Origin: a virus
Direction: 5' to 3' (one strand)
IMG/VR virus record: IMGVR_UViG_3300033149_003121
Location: 1 to 40,502 of that record
DNA length: 40,502 nucleotides
Numbering within the stretch: position 1 is the stretch's first letter; each line of letters opens with the position of its first letter. The position numbers and the translations under genes are program-made. The notes under the pieces were generated by a model. It ran no database searches and had not been told where the DNA came from. It saw nothing but the letters and a program-made list of their open reading frames with translations. Shown in pieces: positions 9,462 to 16,450 of the stretch.

Positions 9462-9709
9462 ACGATTGGTCTAATGCCAAACGTCATGCAGCATCACAGG
9501 GTTATTTACCTAACAGTACAGAATTTTGGGCTTGTACTTTATCTGTTTTTAAATCTCGGCCAATGGAATTTCCAGAGGCTGTAGATGGGCATTACATATT
9601 TGAGAATAATCCACATATTCCAAGGCCGGCATTGATTATACCAACAGAAACGGAAGATACAAGATTTTTTGTTTCGAAAAATAAAAAGTTAAAGTTCGAG
9701 GTAATTTAA
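9458..9709 (+). CDS. Small hypothetical protein
   Basis: This 83-residue protein starts at an ATG overlapping the previous stop by 4 nt, with AAGGAG about 9 nt upstream. It contains SNAKRHAASQGYLPNSTEFW near the N-terminus and a Pro-rich middle (HIPRPALIIPTE), and ends in a basic strand. It is a compact hydrophilic protein without recognised motifs. The good ribosome site and tight coupling support a real gene; no function can be proposed. Confidence 0.5.
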   Translation: MNDWSNAKRHAASQGYLPNSTEFWACTLSVFKSRPMEFPEAVDGHYIFENNPHIPRPALIIPTETEDTRFFVSKNKKLKFEVI

Positions 9710-9710
9710 A

Positions 9711-10055
9711 ATGGCTGACGAAAATTTTCAGGTTTCTTACAGATGTTGGAATTGTAATACACCATTAGTAAAAAGTAATGGAAAAAGAGGATTAATTAAA
9801 TCGCAGGTGTTATTTTTTGAAAACAATAGATTAATTAGTAAATGTAAACAATGTAAAGAAAATAACGTTCTGCCAATGGTTATTCAAAGCAATGATAGAC
9901 AACCTAAATTAACTGTCCCCATTAAAAAAACAATTTTACATAAAGGACTTGTTAAAAAGAAAAAAGTCAGTATAATAAAGTCAGGGAGCGAAAACCTTTA
10001 TAGTAAAGGTAAAGGCTCGGGTAAATTATTAGAACGGCGTAAGTTGGAAAAGTAA
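9711..10055 (+). CDS. Zinc-ribbon (Com-like) basic protein
   Basis: This 114-residue protein has RCWNCNTPL (C12, C15) and KCKQCKEN (C45, C48), a two-knuckle zinc ribbon, followed by a strongly basic tail (residues ~65-114). The arrangement is reminiscent of the Mu Com RNA-binding regulator, although the tail is longer, so a nucleic-acid-binding role is the best guess. Its 3' end overlaps a candidate promoter and a branched inverted-repeat structure, and its stop codon (10053-10055) falls in the loop of the inner hairpin. Ribosomes finishing this gene would therefore affect that structure. Confidence 0.55.
   Translation: MADENFQVSYRCWNCNTPLVKSNGKRGLIKSQVLFFENNRLISKCKQCKENNVLPMVIQSNDRQPKLTVPIKKTILHKGLVKKKKVSIIKSGSENLYSKGKGSGKLLERRKLEK
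9949..9976 (+). promoter_or_regulatory. Candidate sigma-70-type promoter ahead of the protease-scaffold-capsid unit
   Basis: TTGTTA (9949-9954) and a perfect TATAAT (9971-9976) are separated by 16 bases. Transcription would begin near 9983, just upstream of the hairpins at 9994-10084. In such AT-rich DNA TATAAT occurs by chance, so the support is the pairing, the spacing and the position before the capsid genes. Confidence 0.35.
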
Positions 10056-10084
10056 ATGCCGTTCAATTTATTCGAGCCTTTTTT
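9994..10084 (+). terminator. Branched inverted repeat ending in T6: terminator or leader structure
   Basis: Three perfect stems are seen. The first is ACCTTTA/TAAAGGT (9994-10010, 3-nt loop). An outer stem AAAGGCTCG/CGAGCCTTT pairs 10011-10019 with 10073-10081. It encloses an inner stem GAACGGC/GCCGTTC (10032-10038 with 10058-10064). The outer stem runs into TTTTTT (10079-10084). It could stop transcripts of the upstream block or act as an attenuating leader for the protease gene starting at 10096. It does not fold as a tRNA. Confidence 0.55.
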
Positions 10085-10095
10085 AATTTAAAAAA

Positions 10096-10995
10096 ATGAA
10101 CAATACATTCGACCATAACCTTTTGAAGTCTATAATGGAAACTGAGTTTGATTTCTTTACACATTTTCCTGTTATGTTAAAATCTGCCGGAAAAGATAAA
10201 ATTTCTGAAGATAGAGTTATTTATATGAACAGTAGTAATGAAAAATTAGATTTACAGGGTGATGTTGTTGATTCAAGTGGTATTCGCAAAAGTTTAAATT
10301 TTTATTTAAAATGTGGAAAAATTGATTATGATCATAAAAGTCTTGTTGATCCAAGATTTTTAATTGGTGAACCAATAAGTGGAGAAATAACAGATGATGG
10401 TATTTTGCTTGTTAAAGGAAGATTATATAAAGGTAAAGGAATGGCAATTGCAGATTCTGTTTGGGACTTATTAAAAGCAAAAGCCAGTCTTGGTGTTTCC
10501 ATTGGTGGTAAGATTCTTGAAACAGAAGATTTCTTTCATTCAACATATCAACGAACTGTAAATAGAGTTAAAAAAGTTCTTTTAAATCATCTTGCTATAA
10601 CACCATATCCAATAAATGTATGGACAGATGTAAAAACTGTTCCATGGGGAAGTTTCTTAAAATCTTTAACAACAGCTTCTCCAGGTGGTGCTGCAATGAT
10701 GACAGAAAGTCTTGAAGGTGGAGGAAATCGCGAATTAAGAAGAAAACGTAAAGATAAAGATTTAAAAGTTATTTTTAAAGATTTTATGAAGTTAGTACAA
10801 GATGCGGACCATAAGGAATTCATATGTCCACATATTGCGCCGGACGGGAGCTTTGTCAATGGTGAACATGGTGCCAAAAGACATTTTATTGAATGTGTTA
10901 ATTTAGACGAAGACAAGGCGGAATTTTTAGTGGATTATATTTTTGATAACCATGACCAAATTAATGATATTGTTGAAAAAAAGGTTATAATTTAA
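10096..10995 (+). CDS. Prohead (capsid maturation) protease, S78/U35-like
   Basis: This 299-residue protein carries the features of HK97-type prohead serine proteases. DLQGDVVDSSG (residues ~52-62) comes first, then the catalytic-type histidine in YDHKSLVDP (H80), the GVSIGGK motif with the likely nucleophile S135, and the strand NHLAITPYPINVW (~164-176). Such enzymes cleave scaffold and capsid N-terminal domains inside the prohead. Beyond ~res 200 is a tail with an ESLEG motif (204-208) also present in the capsid protein, a basic stretch, and a Cys/His set (C244, H246, H258, H263, C267). The ATG has no Shine-Dalgarno site and sits 12 nt after a terminator-like hairpin, which may keep its level low. 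Scaffold and capsid genes follow. Confidence 0.85.
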   Translation: MNNTFDHNLLKSIMETEFDFFTHFPVMLKSAGKDKISEDRVIYMNSSNEKLDLQGDVVDSSGIRKSLNFYLKCGKIDYDHKSLVDPRFLIGEPISGEITDDGILLVKGRLYKGKGMAIADSVWDLLKAKASLGVSIGGKILETEDFFHSTYQRTVNRVKKVLLNHLAITPYPINVWTDVKTVPWGSFLKSLTTASPGGAAMMTESLEGGGNRELRRKRKDKDLKVIFKDFMKLVQDADHKEFICPHIAPDGSFVNGEHGAKRHFIECVNLDEDKAEFLVDYIFDNHDQINDIVEKKVII

Positions 10996-11005
10996 AAAAA
11001 GTTTG

Positions 11006-11016
11006 AAAGGAGGTGA
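11006..11016 (+). promoter_or_regulatory. Consensus ribosome binding site of the scaffold gene
   Basis: AAAGGAGGTGA is a full match to the anti-Shine-Dalgarno complement. It places the start at the GTG at 11022, 8 nt after GGAGG. An earlier in-frame GTG at 11013 lies inside the site and is unlikely to be used. Confidence 0.8.
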
Positions 11017-11021
11017 ACAAG

Positions 11022-11876
11022 GTGAAAGGACAAAGAAAAAGTCAGGCATCCGACCTCGATATTTTGGATGAAGCTATTAACGAGTTAGCTAAATCTGCTG
11101 GTTCTGCGGATGTTAATGAAGATATCTTAGATGAAGATTTTGACGAAGAACTTGCGGATGCGGAATATGACGAAGATTTGGATGAAGATGAAGACTGGGA
11201 TGACGAAGATGAAGATGACGAAGATCTTGGAGTTTCTGGTCGGCGCCTTTCTAACCAATGGAATGAAGATGAATTAACAGCTACATTTGATGATTTGGAT
11301 GATACTGCTACAACTCGTGGTTCTAAAAAGTTAGATGCTTCTTTTGGTGGACCGAATATGCCAGGAAAGATTATGACTCCAGCACAATATACACGCTGGT
11401 ATAAGAAATGGACAGCGAAGAAGAATATTGTTCCGGATAATCCTTCTGTGGCAAAGTCGATGACTACTGATTTCGAAGAAGAAGCTATTGATGCTCTTGA
11501 TGTAAGCCCATTTTTACGCAGTATTACAAAATCTCTTGGTGGGCATGTTGATTCGTTGGCTGAAGTTGTTACCGATAATCTTGGTCAACAAAATGAATTT
11601 AATTCCAAATTGGCAAAGGCTGTTGCGGCACAAGGCCGTATTATTCAAAATCTTGTTACTGGTGGAAATAGACGTGCAGTTTCCAACCCATATCAGATAT
11701 TGAATAAAGGTGGTTCTCAAACACCAAATAGACAGGTCGTACTGAATGCTTTGGAAAAGAGTTTCCAGGCTGGACAGATTGACCAGTCTGTTATCGCGAA
11801 TTTCGAAACCAATGGCGGACAAATTACCCCCGACATTGAGTCTGTTCTTGCTTCGCAGGGACTAATTAACTTTTAA
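11022..11876 (+). CDS. Acidic capsid scaffold protein
   Basis: From the GTG start the product is 284 residues. The N-terminal third is extremely acidic, with long Asp/Glu runs between residues ~20 and 70. The middle contains MTPAQYTRWYKKWTAKK, and the C-terminal half is predicted helical (SLAEVVTDNLGQQNEFNSKL). An acidic, helical protein lying between a prohead protease and the major capsid gene is the classic scaffold arrangement. The scaffold directs shell assembly and is then degraded or expelled. The very strong ribosome site fits a high copy number. There is no sequence match to a named scaffold, so the call rests on composition and order. Confidence 0.72.
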   Translation: MKGQRKSQASDLDILDEAINELAKSAGSADVNEDILDEDFDEELADAEYDEDLDEDEDWDDEDEDDEDLGVSGRRLSNQWNEDELTATFDDLDDTATTRGSKKLDASFGGPNMPGKIMTPAQYTRWYKKWTAKKNIVPDNPSVAKSMTTDFEEEAIDALDVSPFLRSITKSLGGHVDSLAEVVTDNLGQQNEFNSKLAKAVAAQGRIIQNLVTGGNRRAVSNPYQILNKGGSQTPNRQVVLNALEKSFQAGQIDQSVIANFETNGGQITPDIESVLASQGLINF

Positions 11877-11889
11877 GGAGGTGTAAACC

Positions 11890-13356
11890 ATGCATGATGC
11901 CGGATTTGCTACGCCGCATTTAATGGACGACAGTTTTGCGGGAGGCTTTGAGGGATCTGCCGGACTCGAAGGTAGTTCTGTTGGCTGGGACGAGATGCAA
12001 CAACTCCAAAAAGCTCTTCAGACTGGTGGGAGTCTTACCGGCGGTCAGCCGTCAGGTACTGGAGCACCTCTTCGCGTGGAATCTCTCGAAGGAACATTGA
12101 AGACCACGACCTATAGGATGGAGCACCTGAAAATTTGGCGCGCCATACCGAAAAAGAGGGCTTACAACACCGCAGAAGAATTCAATGTACTCGAATCTTA
12201 TGGTGATGATACAAGTGCCTTCTTTGAGGAAGCCGGTTTACCGGACGAAGAGGATGCTTTCTACCGTAGAGAAGTAGGTATTGTCAAATTTCTTGGTAAT
12301 ACCAGAGTAGTTAGTCATCCAATGACGCTTGTTCGTGCCGCTCATGGTAATACTATTGGTAGAGAAACAATTAATGGCACGATGTGGATTTTAAGACGTT
12401 TAAATCATGCTCTTTATTTTGGAGATGATTCTTTAAATCCTCTTTCTTTTAAAGGTTTATATCAACAAATTTGGGAAGGTGTCGGAGGTTATGGTTCCGA
12501 ACAGATTATTGATTTACGCGGTAATCCTCTTGATGAAGATTATCTCGAACTTGGTTCCCAAATTACAGCAGATTTTTATGGTCAGCAACAAGTTGTTTTC
12601 CAGGATTTAAGAACACTTGCAGATCTTGCTCGTTCTTTCTTCCCAAGACAACGCATTAACCTTCCGGCTCCAATTAACGGAATTGTTGGTAGCCCTGTTA
12701 CACATTATGCATCGCAAAATGGTTTAGTTCGTTTAGAGCCAGATGTATTCTTACGACCGAAGGTTAAACCGCCGACCAGAGCTGGCAAATATGCACCAGA
12801 TACGCCGGGTGCGCCTGTTTCTGCTATTGTCGGGCAAGCTTCATTACATACCTCGGCAACGTATTACTATTGGGTTACAGCAGTTGGAATCAAGGGGACA
12901 GAGTCTCTTCCCATTGCTTCAGCACCTGCGTCACAAAGTCCAGCAGGCGCAACGGAAGTGGTTACTCTTACAATTGCTCAAGTTAGTACAGGTGCTTACG
13001 CGAAAAATCCTCGTGCGTACCATTATAATGTTTATAGAGGTACAGTTAATGATCCAACGAAGGCTGGATTTATAGGTTCTATCGCAGATCCAAGAAATGT
13101 TAGTCCTGGTTCTGTTGCTGCTGCTGTATTTACGGACCTTAATCAACGTCTTCCGGATACATCTACTGCTTTCGGTCTTTTCCTTGATGGCGAAGAAGGT
13201 ATGTCATTTAAACAGTTAGCTCCGTTAATGAAGATTGACCTTGCTACTGTTTCTGCCGCTATTCGCTGGATGGTTTTACTTTATGGTATGCTTCAGGTCT
13301 ATGCTCCTACGAAGCAGATTCTTTATATTAATATTGGTAAGCGTGAGAAAAAATAA
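11890..13356 (+). CDS. Major capsid protein with Fn3/Ig-like insertion
   Basis: This 488-residue protein follows the scaffold with AAGGAGGTG before its ATG. Residues 1-67 are Gly-rich and likely a removable N-terminal domain ending at ESLEG (64-68). Residues ~75-300 and ~430-488 fit an HK97-type capsid protein, with KIWRAIPKKRAYNTAEEFN as the N-arm and EREV-like strands, GFAT-type loops and the IRWMVLLYGMLQVYAP ending. Between ~303 and 425 is a beta domain (TSATYYYWVTAVGIKGTESL, then a YHYNVYRG strand) of fibronectin-III/Ig type, probably exposed on the shell. Codon choice is richer in G and C than in the neighbours, notably in the first ~350 bases. A strong terminator follows. Confidence 0.85.
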   Translation: MHDAGFATPHLMDDSFAGGFEGSAGLEGSSVGWDEMQQLQKALQTGGSLTGGQPSGTGAPLRVESLEGTLKTTTYRMEHLKIWRAIPKKRAYNTAEEFNVLESYGDDTSAFFEEAGLPDEEDAFYRREVGIVKFLGNTRVVSHPMTLVRAAHGNTIGRETINGTMWILRRLNHALYFGDDSLNPLSFKGLYQQIWEGVGGYGSEQIIDLRGNPLDEDYLELGSQITADFYGQQQVVFQDLRTLADLARSFFPRQRINLPAPINGIVGSPVTHYASQNGLVRLEPDVFLRPKVKPPTRAGKYAPDTPGAPVSAIVGQASLHTSATYYYWVTAVGIKGTESLPIASAPASQSPAGATEVVTLTIAQVSTGAYAKNPRAYHYNVYRGTVNDPTKAGFIGSIADPRNVSPGSVAAAVFTDLNQRLPDTSTAFGLFLDGEEGMSFKQLAPLMKIDLATVSAAIRWMVLLYGMLQVYAPTKQILYINIGKREKK

Positions 13357-13365
13357 TCACTAATT

Positions 13366-13402
13366 GAGTGGGGAGGATTGTAATTAAATTTCCTCCCCAC
13401 TC
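13366..13402 (+). terminator. Rho-independent terminator after the major capsid gene
   Basis: A perfect 12-bp stem pairs GAGTGGGGAGGA (13366-13377) with TCCTCCCCACTC (13391-13402) around a 13-nt loop, followed by a T-rich TATTGTTATTT. It is the strongest hairpin seen in the window. It would limit read-through from the capsid gene and protect its transcript. Confidence 0.85.
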
Positions 13403-13437
13403 TATTGTTATTTAAAAAGTATAAATGGGAGAGTAAA

Positions 13438-13764
13438 ATGTTACTTAAATGTAAAGATAAAGAATTAGAAGAAACAGGAATTTTAGGTGGAATTATTAAA
13501 TTTGACGAAAATGGTTTTGCTACTGGTGTTTACGATTTAAAAGGAGAAAGAATAAGAGATTTACAGAAAAGTGATATTTTAAGATTTAAGGATAATCCAA
13601 ACTTTTCTATTATAAAACGTAAATTAGCAAAATCTAACGTTAAGGAAGTTGAAAAAACTGAAGAAGACGATTTAGATGCAATACCTGAAATAAAGAAACC
13701 TGTAAAAAAGAAAATGGCTGCGAAGAAAAAATCAGCAAAAAGGCCAAAAATAAATATCGATTAA
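13438..13764 (+). CDS. Small protein with highly basic C-terminal tail
   Basis: From the ATG at 13438 (GGGAGAG just upstream) the product is 108 residues. An earlier in-frame TTG at 13405 lacks a good ribosome site and is next to the terminator. Residues 1-65 form a compact beta-rich domain (LGGIIKFDENGFATGVYDL). The rest has an acidic patch, then a Lys/Ala-rich tail with PVKKKMAAKKKSAKRP. It could be a capsid-associated or DNA-contacting head protein. No family is recognised. Confidence 0.55.
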   Translation: MLLKCKDKELEETGILGGIIKFDENGFATGVYDLKGERIRDLQKSDILRFKDNPNFSIIKRKLAKSNVKEVEKTEEDDLDAIPEIKKPVKKKMAAKKKSAKRPKINID

Positions 13765-13779
13765 TAGGAGGCAAATGTA

Positions 13780-14142
13780 ATGCCGTCATTTAAAGCCGAT
13801 TATAATGGTACACAAATTGGATCTTTCGCAGATTGTAATGATCCATTTTTTACTTTAGAGGATGGGCAGGAATATACATCACCTCCAATAGAAATTATTG
13901 GTCGTAAGGATAAAATGCTTTATGTTATTGGTGATGTGGATCTTGATATAGAACTTTATATTGTACCAGAAAGAACAATGACAGATGATAAATGGTTGTT
14001 ATATAAAACAGGATTAGTTGCAAATGCCGGTGATCCGTTTATGTATTTTTCCAATGATGTAATGCCATTTATTGCTGTAAAAATTTCAAATAATTCTGGT
14101 GGTCCAGCAGCTTCTATTAAATCCTGGCTTTTTGCCCAATAA
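13780..14142 (+). CDS. Small beta-rich virion protein (possible decoration or neck protein)
   Basis: This 120-residue protein has AGGAGG about 10 nt before its ATG. It appears all-beta with short turns and no helices of note. Its C-terminus GGPAASIKSWLF closely resembles a segment near the N-terminus of the next protein (GAPAASIKAYLW), and the underlying DNA shares 18 identical bases. Size, position after the capsid gene and the shared motif suggest it is a capsid decoration protein or an attachment base for the fibre encoded next. The family is not recognised. Confidence 0.5.
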   Translation: MPSFKADYNGTQIGSFADCNDPFFTLEDGQEYTSPPIEIIGRKDKMLYVIGDVDLDIELYIVPERTMTDDKWLLYKTGLVANAGDPFMYFSNDVMPFIAVKISNNSGGPAASIKSWLFAQ

Positions 14143-14157
14143 AGGAGTGAACATAAA

Positions 14158-16437
14158 ATGCCTGGAAGTGAACAGCAACAAGGTTTTAATGAAATACCAC
14201 AAGATCCAAAATTTCAGTATGTTTGGGACGGCGTAAATTGGGTTCCAATGATTCAACCCTTAACTGGTGTCGGTGCGCCAGCAGCTTCTATTAAAGCTTA
14301 TTTATGGGATGGAACCGGAACACAAGCAATTGGATTTACTGGTAATGCAATTAATGCTGCTATTACTTCTTCTGTTCTTCCTGCTGGTGCAGCAACTTCT
14401 GCAAATCAACTTTTACAACTTGCCAATGACGCAACAATTATTGGACACATTGATGGTATTGAAGGAATTTTAACTGGTCTTGCTGCCATTAATTACGCAA
14501 CGGAACCAACTTTATTGGCAAATGGAGTTATATTAACCAGTCTGGCAACCGAAGCAACATTGGCATTACTTAACGCAAAAATTCCAGCACTTGGTGCGGC
14601 ACTGACGGCTGCTTCGCTTCCGGTTAATATTGCCTCCGATCAAGTTGTTCCAATTTCAGTTGCGGCATTACCATTACCAGCAGGTGCAGCAACCGAACTT
14701 ACATTGGCCAACATTGATGGAAATATTGACGTAGCACTTTCTACTGTTGCTAAAGAAGCCACGTTATCTAATATTGACGGAAATATTGATGTGGCACTTT
14801 CAACTGTTGCTACAGAATCTACATTGTCCAATATTGATGGAAACATTGATGTGGCACTTTCAACGCGGGCAACAGAAGCAACATTGGTATTAGCAGAAGT
14901 ACATTTAGGAAGTATTGATACCAATTTTGATGTTCTTTTAAGTACAAGGGCGTCAGAAACAACATTGGCAAATGTTTATACTGATACACAAGATTTACTG
15001 ACAAGATTTGGTGTTGTTGGGGCATCACCGGCCGCAAATACTTTATTGGATAGACTTAAAACTATTAATGACACACAAGTTGCTGGACATCTTGTTAATT
15101 TAGCAGATGGAGTTGGTACTCCTATAACATCGACTGCCAGTGCATTAGATGTAAATATTGCTTCTGGAAGTATGTTATGGAATGGTCCAACACTTCTTAA
15201 TGATGGTGATATTTATTCTGCAGCAACAGACGGTATTTTAGTAATGGGTCAGGATGATTCTGCAACATATCAATCTATTAATGTTGCTCCGGATGGTAAA
15301 GTAAGAACAATTATTTATGGTAATACAAATGATGCATTAAGAACTAATTATGTTGGAAAACTTGAAGTATTACTTAATTCCGCGTTTACAGGTCAACCGT
15401 TTCATAGTACCTTAATTAGTGGGGATACAACCTTAGATGTTACAGTAAGACAAACTGTTCTTCCTGCTGGTGCGGCAACAGAGGCCACATTGTTACTTAT
15501 TAACGCAAAACTTCCTGCTCAAGGGACAGCATTAATTGCCAATTCACTTCCTGTAAATATTGCTTCCGATCAAGTGGTTCCAATTTCTGCGTCGGCATTA
15601 CCATTACCAGCAGGTGCGGCAAGTGCTGCAAATCAATTGTTAGGAAACACAAGTCTTGCTATTATAGCTAATGACACAACATCACTTGATAATAAGATTC
15701 CAGCACAAGGGACAGCATTAATTATAAACTCACTTCCAGTTAATATTGCTTCTGATCAAGTTGTTCCTATTTCAAGTGCAAACTTGGATGTGGCATTAAG
15801 TACAATTGCAAAAGAAGCAACATTAGCATCCATAGATGGAAATATCGATGTTCTTTTAAGTACCAGAGCAAGTGAAGCAACATTGGCACTTCTTAATGGA
15901 AAAGTAGTGGCATGTAATACTGGCGCAATTGCCGGAACAGTATTTAGTAAACTTCAAGATGGTGCAGGAACTAATTTAACTTCTACTCTTGTTGGTTCCG
16001 ATCAAGCATTAGATGTTAATATTGTTCAAACTATTGGAGGAGGAACACCATCTGCAACTAATCTTGTTATAACAAGGTTACTTACTGGTGCCGGTCCTGT
16101 ACAATATCTTTTATTAGATGCTTCGGCCGATTCTGTTACGGGATATGAATTAATGGAAATTAATGTACATATAGATGCCGATAATAAAAAAGTTGAAGTT
16201 GGTTTTTATGATGGTTCGAATTATAAAATAATGACAGAAGCAATTTCACAAAAACATAAAGAACATAACTTTACATTTGGTGGTGGAATTAAAGCACAAT
16301 CTGCTGAAGCACCAAATGCGAGAAGTTCTGTTGTTGCTTCTGTTGGTGGAATTGCTACTGGAGATATATGGTTATATTCAAATCAGGGTGCTGGAGATTG
16401 TTTAGCAATTACTTTAATTTATAGAACAATAACATAA
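14158..16437 (+). CDS. Repeat-rich fibre-like virion protein
   Basis: This 759-residue protein begins with a short domain containing FQYVWDGVNWVPM and GAPAASIKAYLW. It continues as a long repetitive shaft built from NIDGNIDVALSTxAxEATL units and recurring LPVNIASDQVVPIS plus LPLPAGAATE segments (near residues ~155, 465 and 525). The last ~140 residues form a distinct beta domain (YELMEINVHIDADNKKVEVG onward). Such shaft-plus-tip design is typical of trimeric fibres. The gene lies between capsid and head-completion genes rather than with the tail fibres, so a head or neck fibre is more likely than a tail fibre. Function is inferred from architecture and place. Confidence 0.55.
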   Translation: MPGSEQQQGFNEIPQDPKFQYVWDGVNWVPMIQPLTGVGAPAASIKAYLWDGTGTQAIGFTGNAINAAITSSVLPAGAATSANQLLQLANDATIIGHIDGIEGILTGLAAINYATEPTLLANGVILTSLATEATLALLNAKIPALGAALTAASLPVNIASDQVVPISVAALPLPAGAATELTLANIDGNIDVALSTVAKEATLSNIDGNIDVALSTVATESTLSNIDGNIDVALSTRATEATLVLAEVHLGSIDTNFDVLLSTRASETTLANVYTDTQDLLTRFGVVGASPAANTLLDRLKTINDTQVAGHLVNLADGVGTPITSTASALDVNIASGSMLWNGPTLLNDGDIYSAATDGILVMGQDDSATYQSINVAPDGKVRTIIYGNTNDALRTNYVGKLEVLLNSAFTGQPFHSTLISGDTTLDVTVRQTVLPAGAATEATLLLINAKLPAQGTALIANSLPVNIASDQVVPISASALPLPAGAASAANQLLGNTSLAIIANDTTSLDNKIPAQGTALIINSLPVNIASDQVVPISSANLDVALSTIAKEATLASIDGNIDVLLSTRASEATLALLNGKVVACNTGAIAGTVFSKLQDGAGTNLTSTLVGSDQALDVNIVQTIGGGTPSATNLVITRLLTGAGPVQYLLLDASADSVTGYELMEINVHIDADNKKVEVGFYDGSNYKIMTEAISQKHKEHNFTFGGGIKAQSAEAPNARSSVVASVGGIATGDIWLYSNQGAGDCLAITLIYRTIT
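14701..14880 (+). repeat. Three tandem 60-bp coding repeats
   Basis: Three in-register 60-base units (starting 14701, 14761 and 14821) encode the NIDGNIDVALST-type 20-residue repeat. A diverged further copy lies near 15780-15870. Exact spacing with sequence drift suggests ongoing duplication in the fibre shaft. Confidence 0.8.
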
Positions 16438-16450
16438 GGGGAGATATAAA

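Noticed and set aside
10011-10081. A 71-base unit with paired ends, like a tRNA
   Set aside because: The ends pair, but there is no T-arm next to the 3' strand, no D-arm and no anticodon arm of correct geometry, and T6 follows. It fits a terminator or leader structure.
12138-12145. GGCGCGCC palindrome in the capsid gene
   Set aside because: A single 8-base palindrome within a GC-rich coding patch, with no repeats or regulatory context.
14640-14924. Open frame on the - strand with repeats
   Set aside because: It is a mirror of the tandem repeats in the fibre gene; the + frame has a start, a ribosome site and continuous domains.
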